A stretch of 42,856 nt of DNA from contig CABFPE010000043.1 of NCBI GenBank assembly GCA_900660155.1, positions 1,598,802 to 1,641,657 on the forward strand. Direction: 5' to 3'. Source of the DNA: Hofstenia miamia. Taxonomy: Eukaryota > Xenacoelomorpha > Acoela > Hofsteniidae. Of the stretch, positions 1-11,860 are shown in pieces (positions within the stretch are counted from its first letter, which is position 1; each line of letters opens with the position of its first letter). The notes beneath the pieces are model-generated. The model was not told the origin of the DNA. It saw only the letters and a list, made by a program, of their open reading frames with translations, and made no database searches. Position numbers and translations under genes: made by a program.

Positions 1-33
<33 letters not shown>

Positions 34-40
34 ATATATA
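1..40. repeat. (TA)n microsatellite at the window edge
   Basis: A dinucleotide TA run with two TG interruptions begins the window. It is one of about ten similar tracts outside the 24-33 kb block. Confidence 0.95.
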
Positions 41-1749
41 AAAAATCCTTAATAAATTTGTAAATATAGATTTCATGTAAGGCATTTTATATTAATTTTA
101 AAATTTCAACATGCAGAGTGACCTGTGGCAGTGCACGTGCCACTATATATTCTATATTCTGCAACATTTTTGCCATAATGCCAGTCTATCAATTTGTCAA
201 ATTGGGAAATTTGAGAGTCAAGCATTAAGACGATGGAATTTGAAACCTGCAAAGGGTGTAATCTAAATTAGTTTAAAATATGAAAATTTCGGTAGTGGAA
301 TTTGTGTGATGAAGACGATTTCTATGCTAATAGATATTTCGTTAACATGATGACCATTAGTTTAAGAGTAAAGTTTTATTACCATTAAATAATACATCTA
401 TGTTTCTGAATTCATCTATTCTGAATTTATGTGTTCTCATTATATTTATCTGTCAGATTGCGCACTAAGCTTGAAACAATAGTCTATAAATAATACACAT
501 TTTCATCCTTTTAACATTAATAAAAAGAAAAATATTTTCAAAAATTCTTTTTTCAATACACATTCGATTACCATTATACGCTAATCAATTTACGAACAGT
601 CGCTCCACTTTGCCTTCCATTTCAATTAGTCGAAGAATATTCCACAATGATTGTATTTGGCAAATAGAATGAGGACAAAGTGCATGAAATAGTTTGAAAC
701 TACCAATACATGAAGTGTTGTAAAGCACTGTCTAATTAAGTTTTTATGAAAAAGCATTCTGCAATTTGTAGTTTGGAAAAATTCAAGAATTAATATTCTT
801 TATTAAATTTTTATTATGCTATATTTAATCCAAAAATTTGAAAAATTAAATTTCCACAAAGATTGGTATTTCATAGTATTCTAAAGCTTTTTTGCAAAAT
901 ATTATATATAAATTTACGCAGTTAAATGTGTGATTATTCCAGATGAAGTCTTTATACGACTATTGATAGCTAAAATATTTTTAAGAAATTCAATATAAAG
1001 TTTTAACATTATGAAAGTTTTTAATAATGAGTTTGATTCCAAAATGTCTAAGTTTCACAAGGCAATGTCTAATCCCCACAGCAATATTATCTGCACATTT
1101 AATTATTACATTTCAGTCACGATATATCATATTATTAATCAATTGCTCATTAAATTTTTATTAAACGCATACAAAATTAATGCTGTCAATTGTAGCTATG
1201 ATAATTCAAACTCATAGAATTGACCGTTGCCTTAGTTTGTTAAATTTTGTACAAATACACACATTATTTTCTATTTTCCTGCAATAATGTTATTGACTCA
1301 TTTTGTTATTTTATTATCTTTCTTTCACAGGATTGAATTCTGAGGAATTCTGAAAATTCTGTAATTTGCTGGACTCTTGACCGTTCTGAGTAGAAGATGT
1401 ATTTAATTTTGTTGTCTCAAATTTTATTTTTCCAGATAGGTGTATGGTAAATGATATTGCCATTTGTACATTAATTTTTAATAATGTTTTATTTTAAATT
1501 TTTTAAGTTTTTATGAAGCCATTAATTATAGCTGCCACTTGCATATTGTGGAATATGTAGTCACAAAGCTTCCTAAATTGTTTAGAAGAACTAAATTATA
1601 TTTTGCTTGAGTAAAAATTGTTACACAGAAATTTTCAACATGATTTTATTATGAAAGTTCGGTTTAATATATATTATATGTGAATCTATGAACTAAACTT
1701 TATTAGGTTAGTTTCACTACACAAAGTGCAAATGTGAAATTACATTTTG

Positions 1750-1751
<2 letters not shown>

Positions 1752-1785
<34 letters not shown>
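1752..1785. repeat. (TA)n microsatellite
   Basis: Uninterrupted AT dinucleotide run of about 17 units. Confidence 0.95.
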
Positions 1786-1788
<3 letters not shown>

Positions 1789-2484
1789 ACTGGAATTTAC
1801 AGAATTTTGCTCATAAAATAAATTTAGCCTTTATAATGCACACATGTCTAAAAGGTTGACCTATTTCAAGAATTTAATGTTTTAAAATAGAAAGAAAACA
1901 TAATTACAACCAAACACTTAGTTAAGTATGTGCTAGGAAGAAATTTAACATGGCAATGTAAATAGCTATTAATTCAGGATCTCATTTTCTTTAGTTTCTT
2001 TCTTACAAAAAATATTGCTTTCTAATTAATTATTACGTACTACTTCTTAAAATTGAAAAGAATTTTTAATATGGGAGAGGAAGTTCTAAAACTGCATAAA
2101 ATTGTTTAATACTTATAGTTTTTGCCATCATTCGCTTCAAGCTTTTGTTTAAGATACAATTAGTGGAAAAGCAAACAACTTAAGAAGGTAATTAGACTAG
2201 AATTCGTTAAAAGTAAGTCAGAAAAGGTACTTCAAAAATGAAGTGCAGTATGATGCAAAACATTCTTCTTCAATAGATATGACTAATAAGTACTTGCTAT
2301 GCGCTATCTCAAGAATGAGAAATATTTGTAAAACCCTGATTAACCCTATTTAGGTTGGGGTGGGGTAAATTTACCTTACCTCGCACAATTTTGATTATTA
2401 TGAAAAATGAAGGTGTTCTGAAAGCCCACCAACAATTTTGCTTGCATCGAATTTAGTCTTTTGAATTTTCACGAAGTTTTGGGT

Positions 2485-2485
2485 N
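2485..2485. other. Single-N assembly join
   Basis: An isolated N sits immediately before a short TA run. The two other isolated Ns (20010 and 20115) clearly mark an assembly patch, so this one may also be a contig join at a simple repeat rather than one ambiguous base. Confidence 0.5.
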
Positions 2486-5400
2486 TATATATACATTACA
2501 AAACGCATAGAGGGGCAAGTGTTATGAATAAGGGGGTTTCGTTTGCCTCTTTAACAACTCCCTACTTATTGAGTTAAACTCAGCGCTAGTTTAATCAATT
2601 TATTTGATTGTAACTACTTGTTTTTTGTTACTATGCTTTTATTAAATTATGTTTTTAGCTTTCTATACATTATTTAAACTAAAACACCCGCACTTCAATA
2701 TACTTTGGTTTCGGTATATATGTAGCTTTGTATATTGCCGGCGTAATGCCACCATTTATTGAAAGAAATCTGTTCATTGAAGGTAATAGCATCGCCGCAA
2801 TGTCTGCTTTGTTCTTATTCACGTTTCCGCTTTGTTCTACAAGTGTTTTTGATCAATCATTTCCCACTGAATTATTATCGTTTTACTCTTAAAGCAAAAA
2901 ATTATGCAGGATGTTTCGCATATATTTCCAAATATTCATTTATTGAAGTACATGCAATTATAAATATTTTTTCATTTTCTGTATTAACTACACATGCCAC
3001 TGTTACCAACTTAGACTTTAAAGATATCTCAAGTTCTTTCAAATTCTTATAAAACGTTTTAAATTTGTAACTATAATTAGAAAAAAATCAGTTTGGTTCT
3101 TTAAGGAGTTGCATTGGAGTATATGGCTTATATATTTGTTTTCAGATCTTAAAATCAATTCTGTATTCCGTTAATAGATTGCATTGAATTCTGAAAGTTT
3201 AAAAATACTTAACTTAAATTATCAAGCAAAATAATATTTAATTGCCAATCTTCAATAATTTCACGTTATTTTGAAGGGAACATTTCCAATTTTATGCTTT
3301 AAAATGCCAAGCTAAAAATTTTCAAGTTGTATTAACACTCTTAAAAAAGTTTATAGGAACTTGAAAGAATTTGAAAGATCTTTAAAGTTTAAGTTGGTAA
3401 CAGTTCCATGGGTACGTATTTCAGTTCAATGGATTCTCATATTTTTCGTTTATGTTATATGTATGTTTCAAAACATTTATTTATCATACACATATTGATA
3501 ATATCGTTTTTAGGTAATTTCAGGTTAACAAATCAAAATTCGAGATGTGTAAGATGGATTTCTAAATCATCCATTACCACTCCCATTAAATCACTTGACT
3601 CCATGTGATCCAACCACATAAAAGCCATGGTCATCATATTTTACCATTTATCCAAGATTAACACAGTTAAATTTTGGATTATGATACCTGTGCCAAGGAA
3701 ATATGTATTCCTAGAAATTGATAGTCCTGAGAACCTAATGACTATTAATGAAGTAATTAACTCTTGAGAGTTTTACAATATCATTTACTAACTTGGAGTG
3801 CAATTGTAAAGACTACTTAAACTCTTTATTGTTTTGAAAATTTGTGATTTTTGTGATGTGTAATTCGCTATTGTCTCTTATTGATTTTTCGACGGCTTAA
3901 TTGCTTTGAATATATCGTTTAAATAGAATACATTGTGTTTAAAATTTGCCATACAAATTCAATTTGCTTGTCTCTGCCTAAAGCTTTCTCTGCAGTCGAA
4001 AGTAATGAAAACTCTTTTTCACAACTGTGGCATATGAAAAGGCTGTTGAGAAACTGTGTATATTATGTATACAGCGTTTCTACCCCCAGTGACAAACGCA
4101 GAGGGCATGGTGAAATATCTTTATCAGCTTTCAATGCTGATTTTTATAAATTGAATCAAAAAATTATCCTATGAAAAATAAACAGATATTAACTGAAATG
4201 CTTTTTACGGTATATTTTTTCAATATTTTGAAGATAATCGGGAGTCTTCTCCCAATTGTGGACACTCAATTTGGTCACTACTGAGATTTCTTCCTCAGAA
4301 AATCATGGGCTTCCTCTGAAACCCCGAATGTATATATTTAGCAAAAATGCTGCTCAAAATGGATTTCAAACCATAGTGTTTTGAGTATAACTTTTTAATA
4401 AATAAGGTTAAAGCAAAGAATTTGTTGGGTGGAACTCGATAATCAAAACATTAATTTTCTATTATTTTTAAAAAATGCGAACTATTTGAACATTTACTCA
4501 ATAATGACCATTTCTCTGAAGTTTCACATTTGCCTTTTTCTTCTGGTTGGTGCTATATTACAAATTCTTAGAATGATGGTTATTCAAATTATGGATTTAC
4601 GATAGGCATTTAATTGGATTAGAGGACTTAGGTACAGGTTTGAAAAATTTCTAAAATCTATATCGACCTAGATTTTTTGCTATTAATTATATCACTCTAT
4701 TTCTATGGGTGCCGTACTTCAACTACCGACAATAAATGGGCTTATTAGATTCGCATTCTTGCTGATCACCACTATTTTTCTCGGTAACTTCCATAAACAT
4801 ATTTTTTCTTCATCTATTTATGAATGATTTCCAAATGAGTCCTTTGCTAACTGGTATTACTCAATTTTAAAGGTTTTTATCACAAAGATGCTCTATCGTT
4901 TGAATACTCAGTCGTTTTGCTCTATCTGTTTCTAAAATCCACTAACATCTTCAATGATGTAGACAACGACACCTTTTACAAATATCAGCCTTTTTGTTAC
5001 AGAAAGAATTTAGTTTATGTTTCTCATAGAAACTTGAACAAATCACTAAGTCAAGTGCTACTTTAGGGAATTTTTGAAAAAAAAACAATGGAAATGAGGA
5101 CATATCATTAGGAAAATTGATTGATGAACACGTCATATTGCGATAAAAATGATTTCACTTTAAAAGTTTATAGGATAACTTAAAAATAAACCTAGTATCA
5201 TGCTGTGAAAATTATCGCTCGAATTCATAACAAGCTATGTCGGTCCTTAAATTCAAAAGTACTCTAAGATTGCTATAACTGATAGTAAATGAAAAAGTAT
5301 TGCTGATGACTACATAAGTTCTACTTTTTTAAACATTTCCGTTGAAAACCAACAAACAAATCTCACTTGTTGGCAAAACTTTGCATAATGGAGAAATAAG

Positions 5401-5664
5401 TGAAGATTCACTTCGCTTGATTAAATCACAAAAAAGTTTGATCCAAAGAAGATATTTACATTGCTATGCATATTGTTATGCTTAATACATGTGTTTTTCA
5501 TGCTTAGGATTATATGTGTTCTACACAAGGCAGGAAATGTAGGTTAAGCTCTGTATATTTTTAAAGTTTGCCTGCATTTCAATTTTTAAGCAATATATTA
5601 CTGAAATCTCATGAAATTGATTAATACAACTTTAGTCTACTAAAATGTATGGGCAAGTACAAGA

Positions 5665-5702
5665 GGGGCTTGAATGAAGCTAAGCCTCCTCATTCAAAGC
5701 AA
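5665..5702. other. Small hairpin
   Basis: GCTTGAATGA is followed about 12 bases later by TCATTCAAAGC, its reverse complement apart from one extra base. No T-run or gene adjoins it, so no regulatory role is proposed. Confidence 0.4.
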
Positions 5703-5905
5703 ATATTTGATAAGGAGGTCTTTAAAAGACTCTCAAGGAAATGAATAACCCCACTAAATAGTGAAGCAATTTTAATCTTAGCCCCTCAAAATCTTAAAGT
5801 TCTACGAAGATTGCTCACATCGTAATTACTTTGCAGTTCCAAGTTATATTTAGATACGCATCACTCGATGAGTTCGCTCCTATTCACTATCTGTTAGCAA
5901 TAATC

Positions 5906-5950
5906 CTAAAACTAACCCTAACCTAAATCTAAGCCCTATCCCTAGTTTTT
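5906..5950. repeat. Degenerate CCCTAA-like stretch
   Basis: Several imperfect copies of an ACCCTAA/CCCTATCC pattern follow one another over about 45 bases. The pattern resembles decayed metazoan telomere repeat, but the copies are too few and too irregular for certainty. Confidence 0.3.
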
Positions 5951-7091
5951 TAGGAACGCAAGCAATACCAATAATATATTATTATATAACTATTTTTATA
6001 TATTCATCAATTATTCTTCTTTCAGAAGCATTTATGAAACTAGTATGCCTATATTGTACTGCTTAAAATTGTTCACTATTTAAAAGACACAGAAAAATTT
6101 GAGAGTCCTCATGGAAAATATTAAGATAATTGCGTCATAGCAAATTCAACAACAAATAATCAAAGTAACCTCTTTTTCAATTTCTTGGTACTTCACTCAT
6201 GATGAAATTGTAAAATATTATCGTAAAAAACTCATTTATAATCGATAATGCTTTTGGAAAATAGTATTGGCAGGCTTTGTTTTTCATTAGTAAATGGTTA
6301 ATTCTTAACTGTAAATCTTACGGATGAAAATATATATTTCATGTTAAAGGTGGGTAAGCACGATATGCGCCTATGAATGTTTACATCCTTCAATAATTTT
6401 TTCAGTATTTTTCAGGTTCATAAAAAATTTCTGGAAACATTTTTCGCAATTAGGATTGAAAATCCGTGGAACAAATGCAACTGACTCCATGAGTTAATGA
6501 ACAATTTAATACGTTGTACAAAAAAAGGTAGTTGTTAATACTGTTAGGTCATATCTAAATGTTTTATAAAAAAACCAATAAACTAAGAATTCGCGTTTAG
6601 CAATACAAACCTTGCTAGGAATGTTTAAAAATTATCTCTAATATACAACTGGAATAGTATATATACTGAAAAAATCCATAAACATGTTAATTAAAATTAT
6701 TTTTAAATGAGCTTAATATTCTCTTCTTTAAATCCTTGCAGTGTCATTTGAGAATGTTGGATTTGTTATTCTATATCGCAATTCGTTATTGAGGTGTCTT
6801 TTTCTCTATTTTCTGAAAGAGCATTTCTCTAGAGTATAATTATAACTGTTAGTTATTATAATAAAATGTGTCAATGATTTTCAATAGACCGATAAATAGG
6901 AGTTCTTTATTGATGATAATTTGATTAACTTGCATAAGCAGATACTATATTCGAATGTTTTATGAATAGACCTTGCGTTTACAAAAAAACAGACAATGTT
7001 AGTAAATATTGCTTTTATTTTTTACACCGAAGATTTACGTACAGCCATTATAAAATTATATATTTTCTAAGGAATAACATAATTAAATATA

Positions 7092-7092
<1 letters not shown>

Positions 7093-7135
<43 letters not shown>
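7093..7135. repeat. (TA)n microsatellite
   Basis: About 21 uninterrupted TA units. Reading frames through it give Tyr-Ile strings, which are not protein. Confidence 0.95.
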
Positions 7136-7140
<5 letters not shown>

Positions 7141-7918
7141 GAGAGGGAGATAAATTTTTTGTAATCGAATTCCTTTAAGATTCTTCATCCAGAAAATATA
7201 TATGAGTTGGTGGTGATAAATCAATTCTTTGATAATTTATTGAAGGTCGATCATTTTAAATATTTTTCACTAATCAAACACCACTCTATAAATGTTTTTC
7301 AATTACTTTGAATAAGGAATGATAAATCTATCATAGAATTTCTTAGGTTGGTCTATTTCTAGTTCAACAATATTCCTAATCTATATATCAATTTCTATAT
7401 GGAGACAAAGCCCATTTTTATAGGAGTTCACATGCTTAAATTATTTCAAAGAATTACTTCAATTCATGGAAATGTTGCGCCAAAAACATGATTTGTGAAA
7501 CAGGGTTTGCTACTTATAGATTAGATGTATTTGAGTAAAAATTCAGTCACTGCTTGTAATAAACTTTTCTCAGTACACCATATTATATTATATGATACGC
7601 GAAAACAAAACAAAACTTACAGTATTTTTCACAAAAACTCCATTGAAAACATTTCGTACGCCACCGCACTTACGACTTAGGAATTTCGCTTGCACAACTA
7701 TAACTCCGCAAAATAATTTGACAGAATTGAAGGACGTAATAATTAAGGATAATTTTTTAATTCAATCCATTAGCGTTTAACAGTACATGCATTATGTTAA
7801 CCATGCATTAATCTAAAACAGCATTCCTCTATAAATATCAACAGAAAAGATAACGTACAAAATTTGGAAAATATCTGCTTATAAAAATAAAGTATTTCGA
7901 CCTCCGAAAAAATATTTA

Positions 7919-7935
7919 ATGTGTATAAGAGACAG
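7919..7935 (+). other. Exact 17-nt match to the Tn5 mosaic end (library adapter)
   Basis: ATGTGTATAAGAGACAG equals the last 17 of the 19 bases of the hyperactive Tn5 mosaic end used in tagmentation libraries. It lies in ordinary AT-rich sequence with no N on either side. By chance a 17-mer is expected far less than once in this window, so an untrimmed adapter or a false join is the likely cause. The join would lie at one end of the motif. Confidence 0.75.
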
Positions 7936-8111
7936 ATATAAATTTAAGCTTACATCATTTCCCTAAAATATTAACTGCTTTGAAAAATACCAAGGTTTTT
8001 AAAATATAGCTTTTATAATGTGATCATCTATTGCACAAGATGAGTTTCTCATTTAGTTTAAATAGCAACACTAGTTGCAGCAATGATCCATGATCACGTC
8101 TACTAAACTAT

Positions 8112-8136
8112 TATATATATATATATATATATATAT
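8112..8136. repeat. (TA)n microsatellite
   Basis: About 12 uninterrupted TA units. Confidence 0.95.
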
Positions 8137-8663
8137 TGTTTTTGAACATTCTCTACACTATCAGCTGATTGATTATAATGTGTCAATATTGTTGAATTTA
8201 TGTTAACTTTCTTACATCTTTCTTATGCTTGTAGTAACACAAGTAAAACATGAATATTTTTCAAAATATTTGTTAATAACATTACTGTATTTGTAAATGC
8301 TATGCTTTGACAATGATCACACTCTCCATTGCAAATATACGCTGCTACTACTTTATTGAATTCTATTTTAAGTTTTAGCTGCTTAATCATATTATCAAGG
8401 GTTGAACCGTGTACAGTTACACTTAAATTAAATAGATATTAGATATAGATAGCGCGAGTATAGCAATTTGCAGCAATTTTTTCAAAAAAAATGATGAATG
8501 AGAAATTTAATGCTAAAACGTAAAACCGTTTACACTTTTCCAATTTACCAAATTCCGCCTGAATCCGAAATGCACGCAAAGTCAAAGGGCAGTACTCCAA
8601 ATTTCGCGGTAAGTACTACTTTGTGTAACTTGAATGAATACACGAGCTGCAATTCATAGAGGC

Positions 8664-8718
8664 ATGAATGAATGAATGAATAAATGAATGAATAAATGAA
8701 TGAATGAATAAATGAATG
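8664..8718. repeat. Tetranucleotide (ATGA/ATAA)n repeat
   Basis: ATGA units alternate with ATAA variants over about 55 bases, giving a second-order pattern of roughly 12-16 bases. On the minus strand it reads as a Ser-Phe-Ile-His string, which is not taken as coding. Confidence 0.9.
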
Positions 8719-8731
8719 GTGATTTCCTGTC

Positions 8732-8756
8732 ATCATAATGATTAGATCATTATGAT
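8732..8756. other. Perfect 10-bp inverted repeat
   Basis: ATCATAATGA, a 5-base spacer, then TCATTATGAT. It sits just right of the tetranucleotide repeat. Function unknown; AT-rich hairpins of this size can arise by chance. Confidence 0.55.
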
Positions 8757-9557
8757 CTTTGATCATAGCAAACAACGAAAATGTTTGAAAGTTATGATTT
8801 TTTGAAAATATTTCAAAAGTTTTCAGAGAACTGTAGGTTAGGGCGGTCACTTTGACTAAAACATTGTCATGCCATTTTTTATTATATTTTAGCATGTATT
8901 GCACATTAAACAAATTTTTTACACATGATGTTCTTTTTATGCTCTCCACTGCTTATAGTATATCAACACATTATGATATTTGATTTGGCAAACCGGTTCA
9001 TTCTTCTCTAAAGACATAACAGAAAATATAATAAATCATAAAACAGCTATGGCAGTATATGATCTTTTCACTCTCAAACAATATTCCAGTTGAAGACTCA
9101 GGATGCAAGGTTTTCTAGTGACATTTTAAGAAGCTTGCCTAAAGCCTGAACTTGTTTATATCGTAATGACATCTAATGCAAAATACAAAATCTATCCCTT
9201 CCGCTTTGTAGTAGACCCAGAGATAGACATGTGCTGAAAACTCAGACCTAAGCCTGACTTTCACTCGCCTGGCTTGGCCTGACCTATTTCAATTAATGCC
9301 AATTGTGCCAATTTAAAGCCCATTCCTATTATTCATTTTAAGAACTTCTTCCAATTTTTTGATGTGTTCGACCAAATTTGAAGTCTTCTAATAAGAGGAT
9401 ATGATGCTAATGCAAATTTCAAAGTGAAAGCTTCATTTTGAACACATTGTTTATAGCATATATAGTATTCCTGTAATTAGACTGACCTGCTTGCACGTTT
9501 ATTAAATTTCACCTTTTTTGCGATGCCTCGGCTTAAGCATTATAGGTGCTACCATGC

Positions 9558-10722
9558 TCAGTCAATATGAATTACAAAACAAATATAGAAATTTTGGTCA
9601 AATCCCATAGTTTTTAAAATCGCAAGCAGCAGGGAAGAAACTTTTCTTGTATATGGCAGATTTACAGTAAGGATGTCTAAGCCAAATCGTTTTCGATGTA
9701 CAATTTTTCTAAATTGGTGGCAAAATTGATTATTTATGTGATTTATTAAATAGTCTTTTGAAATATTACTTTCAATTGCATAAAATTTCAAAGGTTTCTT
9801 GAGAAGTCGTCTTTGTTTATCGTTTATTGGGGGCATCCAAACTTCTGTGCTATATAAATAAGTAGGCATTATGTACTGATTAAAAATTATCATTGTTTTT
9901 CTGCGATCTAATAAAGGCAGGACCAAAGTTAAACATCTAATTAAATAATTAACACTTTTTATAATGTGTGATATCTGTTTATTCCATTTCAAGTCGATAT
10001 ATATAAATAAGCCAAGGTACTTAACATCATTACCCTGGCAAAACAATTCATCATTAATAGAAATTTGCGAAATATAATTTTACGCAAGTTAGCGTCTTTG
10101 ATTTTGGGATGTGCAAACAGTAACTCAATAGACTTTGCAGAATTAAGATACAAGTTCCTTTCTTCTGACATGTTCATTAACAACACCAACGTACTTTTTG
10201 TATTACTTTTGTGAACTTTTTAATGAAATACCACATAGTATTCGGGTATCATCTGAGTATTTCGATATGTCAATATTAACACCATCCAGTCCTAATTCAT
10301 TATTGGATATCGAATTAGTTTCATCCGTAAAGAGCGGTCCACTCATTCGCCCCTTGTGGAACACCAACGACAGTTTTAATTTGTGGTGAATACACATTAT
10401 GTGATACCTCAACCTGTTGATTCCAGTATTCTATATAACCATAAGAACCATGGAGAGATGTTTTTTATCCGATTGAGAATGTTATTTTGCAGATAAATAG
10501 TCTAAAAATATGGCTTTCACTATTGTAGTTTCATTTAGATTAAGAAAACTTCCAATAAAGTCAATCGTACATATTAAGGCATCAGTTGTTGAGCAATTTT
10601 TCTTGTATGCAAATTGATTAGTATCAGCAAAATCACGAGTTTTGTCTAAAAAGAAACGTAAGGCAAACTTGTCTAATGTTTTAACTGAAATTGGAGTGAC
10701 GTAGATTGGCCTAAACTTAGTA

Positions 10723-10727
<5 letters not shown>
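9558..10727 (-). pseudogene. CR1-like LINE reverse transcriptase remnant
   Basis: Decayed ORF2 of an APE-class LINE, read right to left in several frames. 10727-10482 gives the RT finger region: an FRPIYVTPIS block (family form YRPISL), then NQFAYKK and STTDAL. GVPQG lies near 10352-10366. The catalytic box is at 10248-10259 as YSDD, equivalent to the family YADD. The thumb and C-terminal region (KYLGLFIYIDLKWN, then a WMPP box where many LINEs have W-G) runs from 10046 to 9558. At least three frame changes and several stops make it non-functional. The 5' side stops at a (TA)n tract 60 bases from the sequence gap, so the endonuclease and ORF1 are absent or lie in the gap. The exact clade (CR1, L2 or Jockey) cannot be settled by eye. 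Confidence 0.85.

Positions 10728-10764
<37 letters not shown>
10726..10764. repeat. (TA)n microsatellite left of the gap
   Basis: TA run directly upstream of the RT remnant, in the sense of that element, and 65 bases from the N gap. Confidence 0.95.
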
Positions 10765-10766
<2 letters not shown>

Positions 10767-10829
10767 AAATATATTATTTGAGGGTTTGAACTGCATTCAC
10801 TTAGTGTTATTATATAAAATTAATTTCAT

Positions 10830-11829
10830 NNNNNNNNNNNNNNNNNNNNNNNNNNNNNNNNNNNNNNNNNNNNNNNNNNNNNNNNNNNNNNNNNNNNNNN
10901 NNNNNNNNNNNNNNNNNNNNNNNNNNNNNNNNNNNNNNNNNNNNNNNNNNNNNNNNNNNNNNNNNNNNNNNNNNNNNNNNNNNNNNNNNNNNNNNNNNNN
11001 NNNNNNNNNNNNNNNNNNNNNNNNNNNNNNNNNNNNNNNNNNNNNNNNNNNNNNNNNNNNNNNNNNNNNNNNNNNNNNNNNNNNNNNNNNNNNNNNNNNN
11101 NNNNNNNNNNNNNNNNNNNNNNNNNNNNNNNNNNNNNNNNNNNNNNNNNNNNNNNNNNNNNNNNNNNNNNNNNNNNNNNNNNNNNNNNNNNNNNNNNNNN
11201 NNNNNNNNNNNNNNNNNNNNNNNNNNNNNNNNNNNNNNNNNNNNNNNNNNNNNNNNNNNNNNNNNNNNNNNNNNNNNNNNNNNNNNNNNNNNNNNNNNNN
11301 NNNNNNNNNNNNNNNNNNNNNNNNNNNNNNNNNNNNNNNNNNNNNNNNNNNNNNNNNNNNNNNNNNNNNNNNNNNNNNNNNNNNNNNNNNNNNNNNNNNN
11401 NNNNNNNNNNNNNNNNNNNNNNNNNNNNNNNNNNNNNNNNNNNNNNNNNNNNNNNNNNNNNNNNNNNNNNNNNNNNNNNNNNNNNNNNNNNNNNNNNNNN
11501 NNNNNNNNNNNNNNNNNNNNNNNNNNNNNNNNNNNNNNNNNNNNNNNNNNNNNNNNNNNNNNNNNNNNNNNNNNNNNNNNNNNNNNNNNNNNNNNNNNNN
11601 NNNNNNNNNNNNNNNNNNNNNNNNNNNNNNNNNNNNNNNNNNNNNNNNNNNNNNNNNNNNNNNNNNNNNNNNNNNNNNNNNNNNNNNNNNNNNNNNNNNN
11701 NNNNNNNNNNNNNNNNNNNNNNNNNNNNNNNNNNNNNNNNNNNNNNNNNNNNNNNNNNNNNNNNNNNNNNNNNNNNNNNNNNNNNNNNNNNNNNNNNNNN
11801 NNNNNNNNNNNNNNNNNNNNNNNNNNNNN
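10830..11829. other. 1,000-N scaffold gap
   Basis: Exactly 1,000 Ns, which suggests a placeholder length. (TA)n tracts lie on both sides, so the assembly probably broke in the simple repeat. Open frames across it are meaningless. Confidence 0.95.

Positions 11830-11857
<28 letters not shown>
11830..11857. repeat. (TA)n microsatellite right of the gap
   Basis: TA run between the gap and the 3' end of the minus-strand LINE remnant. The second copy of that LINE also ends in (TA)n. Confidence 0.95.

Positions 11858-11860
<3 letters not shown>

Larger units (their letters stand above)
41..7092. other. AT-rich DNA, no gene supported
   Basis: Both strands were read in all frames. Open frames are short (up to about 97 codons), low in complexity and show no family motif, so none is called. 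The stretch holds a (TA)n tract, one single N, a small hairpin and a degenerate CCCTAA-like segment, listed separately. CpG occurs at ordinary density for this window (13 in the first kilobase). Confidence 0.6.
7136..9557. other. AT-rich DNA, no gene supported
   Basis: No frame shows a recognisable domain. A 134-codon minus-strand frame (8545-8949) is driven by the tetranucleotide repeat inside it. The stretch contains the Tn5 mosaic-end match, a (TA)n tract, the AATG-type repeat and a perfect inverted repeat. Confidence 0.55.

Noticed and set aside
2364..2375. 12-bp perfect palindrome GGTAAATTTACC
   Set aside because: A single short AT-rich palindrome is expected by chance in a window of this size.
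8545..8949. 134-codon minus-strand frame
   Set aside because: Its middle is the ATGA/ATAA repeat read as Ser-Phe-Ile-His; the rest has no motif.
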